Source: Mesorhizobium japonicum MAFF 303099 (GTDB lineage: Bacteria > Pseudomonadota > Alphaproteobacteria > Rhizobiales > Rhizobiaceae). Taken from it: a DNA stretch of 64,000 bases. The position numbers and the translations under genes were made by a program. The notes under the pieces are model-generated. The model was not told the DNA's origin and did not search any database. It was given only the letters and a program-made list of their open reading frames with translations. Numbering within the stretch: position 1 is the first letter of the stretch; each line of letters opens with the position of its first letter. The stretch lies in the NCBI RefSeq assembly GCF_000009625.1, contig NC_002678.2, positions 992,001 to 1,056,000 on the forward strand, written 5' to 3'. Of the stretch, positions 1 through 8,750 are shown piece by piece.

Positions 1-282
1 GGCACGCTTGCCCGACACTATGACTGCGACGTCTATCCGGCGCGTTGCATCAGATTGCCAGGCAATCGCTTCCGCCTCGAGATCGAGGACAGACTGGTCT
101 TGCCGCGCACCGCCGACGGCAGCGTCGACGTCCACGCCACCACCCAGATGTTGAACGACGTGGTCGAGCGCTGGGTGCGCGAGGATCCCGGCCAGTGGAT
201 GTGGTTCCACAAAAGGTGGGAGATCAGCAACTCGCGGCGTAAAAAGCAGCCGCAGGCAAAGACGCCGGCCGCGAACAGCTGA
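1..282 (+). CDS. Lipid A lauroyl/myristoyl acyltransferase (LpxL/HtrB family), C-terminal end only
   Basis: The reading frame is open from the first base, so the gene begins outside the window and only about 93 C-terminal residues are present. The end reads like the C-terminus of the HtrB/LpxL acyltransferases, which add a secondary acyl chain to lipid A at the inner membrane: a basic stretch (RLPGNRFRLEIED) followed by WVREDPGQWMWFHKRW, the tryptophan-rich motif near the end of this family. A lysine-rich tail follows. The HX4D catalytic motif lies in the missing part, so activity cannot be judged. A close paralogue of the same family is equally possible. Confidence 0.72.
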   Translation, partial: GTLARHYDCDVYPARCIRLPGNRFRLEIEDRLVLPRTADGSVDVHATTQMLNDVVERWVREDPGQWMWFHKRWEISNSRRKKQPQAKTPAANS

Positions 283-401
283 TCTCCCCCGCTGCAGTGT
301 TTGCCGCTGCCATTTCCGGCACTCATGGGCCTGCGATCCAGACATTCGTAACGTTACTGGTCAGGGAATCTTAAACGACCAGGGCGCACATACCCCAGGA
401 G

Positions 402-1265
402 ATGTTCATCGACTGGGATGGAGCCCGTGGCATGACGAATATCGAAATGCCGCGCCTGGATCGGGATGGCCTCGAAGATCGTTCCTTCGGCCGTTTTGGC
501 CGGGCATGGTCCCATATCCGTCAGAATGGCTTGCTGGAGCCGCTCAGGCTTGTCCATCGGCATGGCCTCGGCGCGAGCCTTGGCTTCGTCCAGCGTAACA
601 TCAGGCATATGCTCGCCGACCGTATCGCCCGGAAATGGGATCGCCGGCACGGCGTCGATACGGCCGGCTCGATTCAGCTCGGCGCCCTTAATGTCGTCGG
701 CCCGCACCGCGCCATGGGCAATGAAGCCGTCTGCACGTCGCCCAGAACCTTCGACTTCATCATGAAGTCGCTGCCCCGCGATCTCCACAACCATACGTTC
801 ATCGACATCGGCTCTGGAAAATCGCGAACCCTGCTGCTGGCCTCGCACTATCCGTTCGCCGAGATCATCGGCGTGGAGTTCGCACGCGAACTGGTGGACA
901 TCGCCCGAAGCAACATCGAGCGCTTCCGCGACCCGTCGCAGAAGTGCCGGGCGCTCAGCGTCGTCGAGGCCGATGCGGCGGCCTACGATTTTCCCCAAGT
1001 GCCCCTGGTGGTCTATTTCTACAATCCCTTCTCGAAGGACGTCTTCGACATCGTCCTGATGAATCTCGTGTCGTCGCTCGAACGCCACCCGAGGGATTGC
1101 GTCATCGTCTATGGCAGCTCAAGCCATCGCGCGATCGACTGGGCAAGGCCAGCCATCCGCGAAACCGGTATTTTCCGGGAATTGGCCGTGCTAGCGATGC
1201 CCGGCTTCCTCGATGCGGTTCGCACCATCGACTATGCGGTCTTCCAGGTTCAGGCTGCAGTGTAA
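402..1265 (+). CDS. Class I SAM-dependent methyltransferase, substrate unknown
   Basis: The protein is 287 aa if started at 402; an in-frame ATG at 432 (MTNIEMPRL) is an alternative and I see no decisive ribosome site. The core of a Rossmann methyltransferase is visible: motif I FIDIGSGKSR at about residues 133-142, an acidic residue in GVEF near 159 for ribose contact, and VEADAAAYDF around 198-207. The NPF at about 218-220 recalls the (N/D)PPF-like motif, but the family cannot be named. It overlaps the oppositely oriented flavoprotein gene by 16 bp at its 3' end. The substrate cannot be read from the sequence. Confidence 0.7.
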   Translation: MFIDWDGARGMTNIEMPRLDRDGLEDRSFGRFGRAWSHIRQNGLLEPLRLVHRHGLGASLGFVQRNIRHMLADRIARKWDRRHGVDTAGSIQLGALNVVGPHRAMGNEAVCTSPRTFDFIMKSLPRDLHNHTFIDIGSGKSRTLLLASHYPFAEIIGVEFARELVDIARSNIERFRDPSQKCRALSVVEADAAAYDFPQVPLVVYFYNPFSKDVFDIVLMNLVSSLERHPRDCVIVYGSSSHRAIDWARPAIRETGIFRELAVLAMPGFLDAVRTIDYAVFQVQAAV

Positions 1266-2467
1266 CGTCTGTCTTTCGCTCTCTGAATGAACCGCGCGAC
1301 GGTGCGCGCGGCAAACGGCGTGCCGGCGGTGAATCGCATCAGCGGGCCGAAGCTGCCGACCGCGCTCGCGCCGACGAAATGCAGGCCAGGAATGCTGGAT
1401 TCGAACCCGGCGGAAAGCAGCGGCAACCCTTCCCGGCGAGCAATCGCGGCAAGCATGGCGGGCGCGAACAGACCTAGCTTGGCGATATCGATCCGGTAGC
1501 CCGTGCCGAGCACGACGTGATCGAAGCTGGCGAAATCCTTCTCGAACCGCAGTTCGATGCCATTGTCCCTGGCGGATGCGCTGATGATCCTGCTGCCGGC
1601 CCTGATCTCTATCCCGTCGAAATCCGGCTTCAGCCAGCCCGTCGCGCCGGCGCCGAGGCTGCGCCTGTTGAGTCCGGCCCGGGCTGGCTCCGGAAACCGG
1701 TGCACGACGCCTGGGACTTCGACCAGCCACGAAATCGGGAACGGACCGACCCTGGACGGCGATGCGAGCCGCTCCGACAGGAAGTCGCGCAAGCTCCAGC
1801 CCTGCTTTCCCGACAGCGCCCGATAGCCCAGCCAATGGATGTCGCCATGGCAGACCAGATCGACTTCGGCCCCGTTTCGTTTGAGCAGCACGGCGGATTC
1901 GCAGGCGCTTTGCCCACGCCCGATGACGGCGACGCGCTTGCCGCGGAAGGCCTCATAACCAGTATGCTCACTGGCATGGCTGACCAGTTCGCGGGGAATT
2001 CCATCGAACACGGCGGGGATCAGTTGCTGGTTCATCAGGCCGGTGGCAACGACGACGCGGCGCGCTTTGATGGCATTGCCATCGGCCAGCGCCAGACGAA
2101 ATCCGCCATTCGCCTTCTCGACGCGGTCCACCTTGCGTGTATCCAGATCCGGAACCGCCTGGGCCTGGATCCACAATCCATAGTCGACGAAGTTTTCGAG
2201 CAGCAACGGTTCGCGGGGCGAGATTCCGAGAACCTTGGCATAGGAATCGAGCGAAAGCGGACCTTTGGTGTGGCCGATATAGGTCGCGTGCCAGGGCGAG
2301 CGCAGTCTCATGCCTCTCGGCATATGGTCGCGCCAGAAGGACATCGCGCCGCCGAGTGTGAGCGCATCGACACCCGCTCCCTTGAGGGCGGAGGCGGCGG
2401 CCAGCCCAAAAGGACCGGCGCCGATGACGGCCACCTCGCAGTCAGTCCTGGGCGTGAAAACGGTCAT
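1250..2467 (-). CDS. FAD/NAD(P)-dependent oxidoreductase (flavin monooxygenase-like)
   Basis: This 405-aa protein has an N-terminal FAD-binding fold (VAVIGAGPFGLAAASAL, about residues 13-29) and a second dinucleotide fold (VAVIGRGQSACESAVLL, about 183-199), the plan of class B flavin monooxygenases and lysine/ornithine hydroxylase-like proteins. A GTGYR stretch near residue 320 matches the conserved ATG-like motif of these enzymes. Its start lies one base after the stop of the upstream ATP-grasp gene, so the two are almost certainly translated from one mRNA. The pairing suggests oxidation of a product made by the ATP-grasp ligase, which is inference. The substrate is unknown. Confidence 0.75.
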   Translation of the reverse strand: MTVFTPRTDCEVAVIGAGPFGLAAASALKGAGVDALTLGGAMSFWRDHMPRGMRLRSPWHATYIGHTKGPLSLDSYAKVLGISPREPLLLENFVDYGLWIQAQAVPDLDTRKVDRVEKANGGFRLALADGNAIKARRVVVATGLMNQQLIPAVFDGIPRELVSHASEHTGYEAFRGKRVAVIGRGQSACESAVLLKRNGAEVDLVCHGDIHWLGYRALSGKQGWSLRDFLSERLASPSRVGPFPISWLVEVPGVVHRFPEPARAGLNRRSLGAGATGWLKPDFDGIEIRAGSRIISASARDNGIELRFEKDFASFDHVVLGTGYRIDIAKLGLFAPAMLAAIARREGLPLLSAGFESSIPGLHFVGASAVGSFGPLMRFTAGTPFAARTVARFIQRAKDRRYTAA

Positions 2468-2468
2468 G

Positions 2469-3752
2469 TCAGCGGTCTCGCCTGTCTGTTTCTGCAGCCG
2501 TGGAACTCACTCCATCACGCCGCCGTCCTAAACATTTCCAGGTTAAGATTGCGGAAAGTATCCGTCGCGTCAGCACTCTCCAGGCCGTCAACGGCACGTC
2601 GATAAGGCCCGGCATCGGGTCATTCGCCTGGAACGTCGCCCATGCCCGTACTCCTGTGAATGAACTGAAATAGGCGCGTTTTGCCAACCGGCCGCTCGAG
2701 ATCAGCCTCCCGGCCGCCACCATGTCCCGGACCAGATACATCCACGACGTGTTAGGCCGCGCTGACGCTGTCCTTACCGTCTGGCCCGATTTGATCGCCC
2801 AGAGCATCGCGCCGAGGTCGACGCCGGCGGCGGCGCCCAGCCCAAACCACGTCCAGGGCCGTGGATTGACGTCGAGAACCTTCATCGAGCCATCGCGCGC
2901 ATCGCGCTTGAATTCGACCTCGACCAGTCCGTGATGTGCGATCGATCCAAGCAGCCGGCGCGCGGCGTCGATCAATTGCGTTTCGTCGACCACCTCCACG
3001 AAGGTACTGGTGTAGCCGAAATCGACCGGATATTGCCGCGTCCGGCGGGCGGTGAACTCCGCCACCGGCGCGCCCTCGTTCCAGAGCGCCGCGTAGGAGA
3101 ACTGGCCCTCGCCTCCGCCTGGTATCATTTCCTGAACCACCACATTGTCGCTGCCGATCTCTTCGGCAGCCCAGGTGTAGGCTGTCGAAAACGCTGCCTT
3201 GTCACTGGCGAGAACGGCCTTGGCACGCGCGAAACGGCTGCGCCCGCCCATGTTCGGCTTCAGGATCACGGGAAAGCGAAGTTCGGCTGCCTCTGCCTGC
3301 TCGAGCGAGCTGATCTCATAGGTCAGTGGAACAGCAAGCCCCAATTCGCCCGCCCGGCGATAGAGCAGCGGCTTTTCACAGACCCACTTCAGTTGTTGCC
3401 AAGGCGGCAGCACCACGTCGAACGCGGCGGACAGTTGGTCGATCGACTGCGATACGAAGCGAACTTCAGGGTCGCCGCCGGCGATCAGCAGAAAACCGCC
3501 AAGCCCATGAACCTCCGCCAGATCGAGCAGGAAGGCGACGGCACCACCGTCGTCGGGGCCGGGCCATGTCATTGTCCGCCGGGCATATCGCGAAAAGCTG
3601 GGCAACGGCGTGTCGTTGCTCACCAGCCAGACAGGCACTTTCCGAGCGCCGAAGCTTCTGGCCAGCGCCAGCGTCCCGTGCGCTCCGCCAAGAATGAGCA
3701 CCCCGGCGGGCCGACTGGGAAGACGATCGTCCATCTGTGACTGGGGATGCAT
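2469..3752 (-). CDS. ATP-grasp domain protein (carboxylate-amine ligase-like)
   Basis: The 427-aa protein has an N-terminal nucleotide-binding-like segment (VLILGGAHGTLALARSFG, residues 18-35) followed by an ATP-grasp core: FPVILKPNMGG for ATP-phosphate binding, VVQEMIPGGGEGQFSYAAL, and VEVEFKRDARDGSMKVLDVNPRPW, with Glu and Asn positioned as metal ligands. ATP-grasp enzymes join a carboxylate to an amine or other nucleophile through an acyl phosphate. Related rhizobial proteins are often described as exopolysaccharide or amino-acid ligases, but the acceptor cannot be read here. The gene leads the pair with the flavoprotein. An alternative start at 3734 would remove six residues. Confidence 0.72.
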   Translation of the reverse strand: MHPQSQMDDRLPSRPAGVLILGGAHGTLALARSFGARKVPVWLVSNDTPLPSFSRYARRTMTWPGPDDGGAVAFLLDLAEVHGLGGFLLIAGGDPEVRFVSQSIDQLSAAFDVVLPPWQQLKWVCEKPLLYRRAGELGLAVPLTYEISSLEQAEAAELRFPVILKPNMGGRSRFARAKAVLASDKAAFSTAYTWAAEEIGSDNVVVQEMIPGGGEGQFSYAALWNEGAPVAEFTARRTRQYPVDFGYTSTFVEVVDETQLIDAARRLLGSIAHHGLVEVEFKRDARDGSMKVLDVNPRPWTWFGLGAAAGVDLGAMLWAIKSGQTVRTASARPNTSWMYLVRDMVAAGRLISSGRLAKRAYFSSFTGVRAWATFQANDPMPGLIDVPLTAWRVLTRRILSAILTWKCLGRRRDGVSSTAAETDRRDR

Positions 3753-3972
3753 CTGTCAATTCCAGCAAACGGCACGCAATGGCAGGTTTCCCGGCGAACG
3801 ATTGATCAGCCGGCAACATTTAAGCTACCCCTAATGGTTCAAACTGCCCGATACTGCCGATTGTCCTCAGCCGGACATTGGCATGGAAAGCACACCCCTT
3901 ATCTCTCGGCAATAGCCGCCCATCTCGGAACAGGTAAAACCTTGGCCGATTGTTGTTGCCGCCAGTAGTAAG

Positions 3973-4003
3973 TCTCGCGCCGGGCTCCGGCCCGGCAACG
4001 AGA
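3973..4003. other. GC-rich stem-loop downstream of the L,D-transpeptidase gene
   Basis: Outer arms TCTCG/CGAGA enclose inner arms GCCGGGC and GCCCGGC around a TCCG loop. It follows the minus-strand L,D-transpeptidase stop and may aid transcript ending or 3'-end stability. There is no T-run after it on either strand, so I do not call it an intrinsic terminator. The rest of the 3753-4016 gap shows nothing clear. Confidence 0.35.
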
Positions 4004-4016
4004 TTCGCGCGTGCTG

Positions 4017-4448
4017 CTAATTCGTCACGACAATGCGCGTGTTGCCGAAGCCCACTTCCCGCACCATGGCATAGAAGGTCGCGGCATTGGCCGTGTGCAG
4101 CCGCACGCAGCCATGCGAGGCCGGACGGCCGAGTTGCCTGACCGCGCCCGTCCCATGGATGGCATAGCCGCCATGGAAGAACACGGAATAAGGCATCGGC
4201 GACATGTCGTATTTGCGCGAATACCACATCCGAGCGGTCCGCTGCGGCCGATACGTGCCACGCGGCGTGAAATAGCCCGGACGGGCAGTCGACACGACCC
4301 AGCGATAAACCTCCGACCCGTAACGTACCGTCATCGTCTGTGACGACACGTCGATATTTGCTTCCAACATCGCCGCGTAACTTGCGGACGGCGTACCAAA
4401 CAGCGCGGTTGCCAACATCGCCGCTGCTACGAGAAAGAACTTCCTCAT
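4017..4448 (-). CDS. Secreted L,D-transpeptidase (YkuD domain)
   Basis: The 143-aa precursor starts with a clear signal peptide (MRKFFLVAAAMLATALFGTPSASYAA, probable cleavage near residue 26), placing it in the periplasm. The rest is a single YkuD catalytic domain with the histidine of YAIHGTG and the signature SHGCVRL, whose cysteine is the nucleophile for 3-3 cross-links in peptidoglycan or attachment of proteins to it. The family is abundant in rhizobia. The protein is short, with no LysM or peptidoglycan-binding domain. AAGGGG precedes the ATG. It is transcribed divergently from the M20 peptidase gene. Confidence 0.9.
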   Translation of the reverse strand: MRKFFLVAAAMLATALFGTPSASYAAMLEANIDVSSQTMTVRYGSEVYRWVVSTARPGYFTPRGTYRPQRTARMWYSRKYDMSPMPYSVFFHGGYAIHGTGAVRQLGRPASHGCVRLHTANAATFYAMVREVGFGNTRIVVTN

Positions 4449-4668
4449 GCGATCAAACCCCTTTGATTGCCCCTTGTCTGCTTGCCATCACGTTGTTTTT
4501 CATCTTTTTAATGGCAGTGAACAAATAGCACACACTCCTTGATCAATTCGCCAATCCAAAGCAGCGAATTTGAACGATTTCCCGCGATAGTTGCCGCAAC
4601 GACACTCCGCACCGGCTTGATTGCCGGCGGGCTTGCAATGCAACGCCGTTCGTTGCTCAACTCCCCCG

Positions 4669-5946
4669 ATGAACGAGCGACTCCTTCAAGCAATCGATGA
4701 CAGGCGCGACGATGTTGTCGCGCTGACCGCTGACCTGATCCGTTTCCCGACCATCAATCCGCCTGGCGAAGCCTACCGGCCATGTGCGGAATTTGTCGGC
4801 GCGCGGCTGAGGAAACGTGGTTTTGAAACCGAATTCATCCGTGCCGAAGGCACGCCCGGCGACACCGACCGCTACCCGCGCGTCAATGTCGTGGCCCGTT
4901 TCGACGGCCGATCGCCCGGCGCCTGCGTCCACTTCAACTCGCATATCGACGTGGTCGAGGCCGGCGACGGCTGGACCGTCGATCCCTTTGCCGGCATCGT
5001 CAGGGACGGCAGGGTTTATGGACGCGGCGCCTGCGACATGAAGGGCGGCCTGGCCGCGTCGATCATCGCCGCCGAGGCGTTCATGGAGGTCTATCCCGAC
5101 TTTCCCGGCACCATCGAGATATCCGGCACCGTCGACGAGGAGTCCGGCGGCTTTGGCGGTGTCGCGCATCTGGCCGGGCTCGGCTATTTCTCCAAACCCA
5201 GGGTCGACCACGTCATCATCCCCGAACCGCTGAACAAGGACCGCATCTGCCTTGGCCATCGCGGCGTCTGGTGGGCCGAGATCGAAACCAAGGGCGAAAT
5301 CGCGCACGGCTCGATGCCGTTTCTCGGCGACAATGCGGTGCGCCATATGGGCGCCGTGCTGCAAGCTTTCGAGGACGAACTGTTCCCGGCACTCGACCGC
5401 AAGATGACGCGCATGCCGGTGGTGCCCGAAGGCGCCAGGCGCTCGACCATGAACATCAATTCCATCCATGGCGGCCAGACCGAAGATTTCCGACCCGGCC
5501 TGCCCTCGCCCAACGTGCCCGATTCCTGCCGGCTGACCATCGACCGCCGCTTCCTGCTCGAGGAAGACCTCGCCACGGTCAAAGGCGAAGTGACCGGCAT
5601 TCTCGAGCGGCTGAAGCGCGAGCGCAAAAAGTTCGATTACGAGATCCGCGACCTGATGGAAGTGCTGCCGCTGATGACCGAGCGCGACGCGCCGGTGGTC
5701 AAGGCCGTGGCGCAAGGCATTCATGCGATCTTCGACCGCGAGCCCGACTACGTCATTTCGCCCGGCACCTACGACCAGAAGCACATTGCCCGCATCGGCC
5801 ACATCTACGACTGCATCGCCTATGGGCCCGGCATTCTCGACCTCGCCCACCGGCCAGACGAATGGGTTGGCATAGAGGACATGGTGGAATCGGCCAAGGT
5901 GATGGCGATCGGCCTCAACGTGCTGCTGCGCGGCACGACCGGATGA
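4669..5946 (+). CDS. M20 family metallo-amidohydrolase (ArgE/DapE/CPG2-like)
   Basis: The 425-aa protein is a di-zinc M20 peptidase. Zinc ligands and catalytic residues are visible in HFNSHIDVV (HxD), GRGACDMKGG (bridging Asp), DEESGG (catalytic Glu plus metal Glu), and a C-terminal GPGILDLAHRPDEW block that supplies the last histidine. Members deacylate acetylornithine or succinyl-diaminopimelate, or cleave dipeptides; the substrate is not fixed by sequence. I chose the ATG at 4669 because the family N-terminus (RDDVVALTADLIRFPTINPPG) starts just after it; an upstream ATG at 4621 would add 16 unlikely residues. The peptide importer immediately downstream suggests it processes an imported peptide or acylated amino acid. 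Confidence 0.85.
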   Translation: MNERLLQAIDDRRDDVVALTADLIRFPTINPPGEAYRPCAEFVGARLRKRGFETEFIRAEGTPGDTDRYPRVNVVARFDGRSPGACVHFNSHIDVVEAGDGWTVDPFAGIVRDGRVYGRGACDMKGGLAASIIAAEAFMEVYPDFPGTIEISGTVDEESGGFGGVAHLAGLGYFSKPRVDHVIIPEPLNKDRICLGHRGVWWAEIETKGEIAHGSMPFLGDNAVRHMGAVLQAFEDELFPALDRKMTRMPVVPEGARRSTMNINSIHGGQTEDFRPGLPSPNVPDSCRLTIDRRFLLEEDLATVKGEVTGILERLKRERKKFDYEIRDLMEVLPLMTERDAPVVKAVAQGIHAIFDREPDYVISPGTYDQKHIARIGHIYDCIAYGPGILDLAHRPDEWVGIEDMVESAKVMAIGLNVLLRGTTG

Positions 5947-6070
5947 CCGGCCCGCGGCGCAAAAACATTTCTCCTGGCGCGGCGCGACAGCACGAAACGC
6001 AATTTACTCCCGAGCGAAATCACGCTTCTATCCCCGGGCTTGAGCATTTGAGCACATGGGGAGTTCAGCG

Positions 6071-7549
6071 ATGAAACTTTGGAAGACCCTTCTGGCCGCT
6101 GCCGTGCTGGCGGTCGCGACCGCCACTTCGGCGTTTGCCGCCCGGACCGATCTTATCATCGGCATTCCGCTTGAACCCCCGCATCTCGACCCGACGGCGG
6201 GAGCGGCCGCGGCAATCAGGGAGGTCACCTACGCCAATGTGTTCGAGGGCCTGACCCGGATCGGCCCCAATGGCGAAGTCTTGCCGGATCTCGCCGAAAG
6301 CTGGACCATTTCCGATGACGGCAAGGTCTACACCTTCAAGCTGCACACCGGCGTGAAATTCCACGACGGCGCCGATTTCAGCGCCGACGACGTAAAGTTC
6401 TCACTCGACCGTGCCCGCGCGGAAAACTCCATCAACGCGCAAAAGCAGCTCTTTGCCGCCATCGACAAGGTCGAAGTGGCCGACCCCGCCACCGTGAAGG
6501 TGACGCTGACCCACCCGCAAGGCTCGTTCCTCTACAATATGGGCTGGGGCGACGCGGTGATCGTGTCGCCGAAATCCGCCGACACCAACAAGGAAAAACC
6601 TGTTGGCACCGGCCCCTTCAAGTTCGGGAGCTGGGCCAAGGGTTCATCGATCACCCTGCTCAAATCGGATCATTACTGGGGCGCCCCTGTCTTCCTCGAA
6701 AAGGTCGAGTTCCGCATCGTTCCCGATGCCGCGGCGGCAGTGCCGGCGCTGCTTTCCGGCGACATACAGGCCTTCCCCTTCTTCGATCCCGACAGCGTCG
6801 CGCAGGTCAAGGATGATCCGCGCTTCAAGGTGGTGGTCGGCGCGACCGAAGGCGAGACCATACTGTCGATCAACAACAAGAAGCCGCCCTTCGACAAATT
6901 GCAGGTGAGGCAGGCAATTTCCTATGCGCTCGACCGCAAGGCGATCATCGACGGCGCCTCGGCCGGGCTCGGCCTGCCGATCGGCTCGCATATGTCGCCG
7001 GCTAACAAATACTATGTCGACCTCACCGGCCGCTATCCGCACGACGTGGCCAAGGCCAAGGAACTGCTTAAGGAGGCGGGACTGGAGAACGGCTTCAAGG
7101 CCACGCTGAAGCTGCCGCCGACGACCTATGCGCGGCTCGGCGGCGAGATCATCGCCTCGCAACTCCGCGACGTCGGCATCAACCTCGAGATCATCCCCGT
7201 CGAGTGGGCGCAGTGGCTGGACCAGGTGTTCACCAAGAAGGACTACGACCTGACCATCGTGTCCCATACCGAGCCGAACGACATCGATATCTACGCGCGC
7301 AAGGACTACTACTTCAACTACGACAACCCTGCCTTCAAAAAGGTCATCGCCGATCTGGAACTGACGTCCGACGAGGCCAAACGCAAAGAACTGTATGCCC
7401 AGGCGCAAAAGATCCTGGCCGACGATGCCGTGGTCGGCTTCCTCTACGAACTGCCCAAGGTCGGAGTCTGGGACGCCAAGCTGCAAGGGTTGTGGGAAAG
7501 CGCACCGATCCCTGCCAACGACCTGACCAAGGTGAAGTGGAGCGAGTGA
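6071..7549 (+). CDS. ABC importer substrate-binding protein, peptide/nickel family (SBP family 5)
   Basis: The 492-aa precursor has a Sec signal peptide ending at about SAFA/ARTD. The mature protein starts in the style of DppA/OppA proteins (GIPLEPPHLDPT), with YANVFEGLTRIGPNGEVLPDLAESW and a TYTFKLHTGVKFHDG-like block, both hallmarks of family 5 binding proteins that deliver di- or oligopeptides or other amine-containing ligands. GGGGAG lies just before the ATG at 6071. It starts a four-gene importer set (binding protein, two permeases, fused ATPases), but is separated from the first permease by a long palindromic repeat. The ligand is unknown; the adjacent M20 amidohydrolase hints at a peptide or N-acyl amino acid. 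Confidence 0.9.
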   Translation: MKLWKTLLAAAVLAVATATSAFAARTDLIIGIPLEPPHLDPTAGAAAAIREVTYANVFEGLTRIGPNGEVLPDLAESWTISDDGKVYTFKLHTGVKFHDGADFSADDVKFSLDRARAENSINAQKQLFAAIDKVEVADPATVKVTLTHPQGSFLYNMGWGDAVIVSPKSADTNKEKPVGTGPFKFGSWAKGSSITLLKSDHYWGAPVFLEKVEFRIVPDAAAAVPALLSGDIQAFPFFDPDSVAQVKDDPRFKVVVGATEGETILSINNKKPPFDKLQVRQAISYALDRKAIIDGASAGLGLPIGSHMSPANKYYVDLTGRYPHDVAKAKELLKEAGLENGFKATLKLPPTTYARLGGEIIASQLRDVGINLEIIPVEWAQWLDQVFTKKDYDLTIVSHTEPNDIDIYARKDYYFNYDNPAFKKVIADLELTSDEAKRKELYAQAQKILADDAVVGFLYELPKVGVWDAKLQGLWESAPIPANDLTKVKWSE

Positions 7550-7558
7550 GGTTCGTTT

Positions 7559-7780
7559 CGTCATCCTAGGGCGAAGCAGGCGCGCAGCGACTGCGCAGAC
7601 CCTGGGATCCATTCCGTGAGTTACGAGCGCACCCCGTGGTGCAGAATCTGGGAGACGTGGCGGTGGAAACAGTGAGGCGCGAGGCTGGTTCTGGACCGTC
7701 GCCCTCTTCGACCTCTGTCACGGAATGGATCCTGGGGTCTACGCGACGGAGCTTCGCTCCTGCTTCGCCCCAAGATGACG
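7559..7780. repeat. Long imperfect inverted repeat between binding-protein and permease genes
   Basis: The left arm (about 7559-7619) starts CGTCATCCTAGGGCGAAGC and ends GGGATCCATTCCGTGA. The right arm (about 7718-7780) starts TCACGGAATGGATCC and ends CTTCGCCCCAAGATGACG. Transcribed, the element would fold into one long hairpin with a central region of about 100 nt. It has no plausible reading frame and resembles the palindromic intergenic mosaic elements of rhizobial genomes; naming it a RIME-type element is inference. It lies inside the importer operon. Confidence 0.8.
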
Positions 7781-7802
7781 ACACCTCTGTCGTCCCGTGT
7801 CC

Positions 7803-8750
7803 ATGACCGCATACCTCCTCAAGCGCCTCGCCATCTCGCTTGCCACGCTGGTGCTGGCCTCCATCGTGGTGTTCGCCGTGCTGGAAATCCTGCCGGGCGA
7901 CCCGGCGCGGCTGATGCTGGGCATGAACGCCAGCGCCGACCAGGTCGAACTCTTGCGCAACCAGATGGGCCTGAACGCGCCCCTCCTCTTGCGCTATCTG
8001 CACTGGGCCGGCGGCCTGCTCAGCCTCGATTTTGGCCGCTCTTACACCTATTCGGTGCCGGTCCTCGATCTCGTGCGTGAACGGCTTGCCGTGTCGCTGC
8101 CGCTGGCGCTGATCGCGCTTGCGCTCTCCACGATCATCGCCATTCCGGTCGGCCTGTTTTCCGCCAGCCGGCGCGGCCGGGCCGGCGACACGATTTCCAT
8201 GGGCGCGGCACAGCTTGGCGTGGCCGTCCCCAATTTCTGGTTCGCGCTGATGCTGATCTATGTCTTCGCCGTCTGGCTGCGGCTGGTGCCGGCCGGCGGC
8301 TTTCCCGGCTGGAGCGCCGGCATATCGCCTGCGCTGAAATCGCTGCTGCTGCCGGCGGTGGCGCTTGCCTTGCCGCAGGCGGCGATCCTGGCGCGCGTCA
8401 CCCGCTCGGCACTGATCGAGGTGCTGAACGAGGATTATATCCGCACCGCCCGCGCCAAGGGCCTGCCCTATCGCGCCGTGCTGTGGCGGCATGCACTGCG
8501 CAACGCCATGATCCCGGTGCTGACCATTCTCGGGCTGCAATTCGCCTTCCTGCTCGCCGGCACCATCATCATCGAGAATGTCTTTTATCTCCCCGGCCTC
8601 GGCCGGCTGGTGTTCCAGGCGATCACCCAGCGCGACCTGATCGTCGTTGAAAGCGTCGTGATGTTGCTGGTCGCCGCCGTCATTGCCGTCAACCTCGTCG
8701 TCGACCTTTCCTATGCGGTGGTCGATCCCCGCCTGAGAAGCCGGCAATGA
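7803..8750 (+). CDS. ABC importer permease, DppB/OppB type
   Basis: The 315-aa inner-membrane protein begins YLLKRLAISLATLVLASIVVFAVLEILPGDPARLMLG, the standard opening of DppB-type permeases: one transmembrane helix followed by the conserved GDPA motif. About six hydrophobic helices follow. The cytoplasmic EAA loop that docks on the ATPase reads EDYIRTARAKGLPYRAVLWRHALRNA. I used the ATG at 7803; one at 7797 adds two residues. The stop overlaps the next gene's start (ATGA). It forms the translocation channel together with the DppC-type partner. Confidence 0.9.
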   Translation: MTAYLLKRLAISLATLVLASIVVFAVLEILPGDPARLMLGMNASADQVELLRNQMGLNAPLLLRYLHWAGGLLSLDFGRSYTYSVPVLDLVRERLAVSLPLALIALALSTIIAIPVGLFSASRRGRAGDTISMGAAQLGVAVPNFWFALMLIYVFAVWLRLVPAGGFPGWSAGISPALKSLLLPAVALALPQAAILARVTRSALIEVLNEDYIRTARAKGLPYRAVLWRHALRNAMIPVLTILGLQFAFLLAGTIIIENVFYLPGLGRLVFQAITQRDLIVVESVVMLLVAAVIAVNLVVDLSYAVVDPRLRSRQ

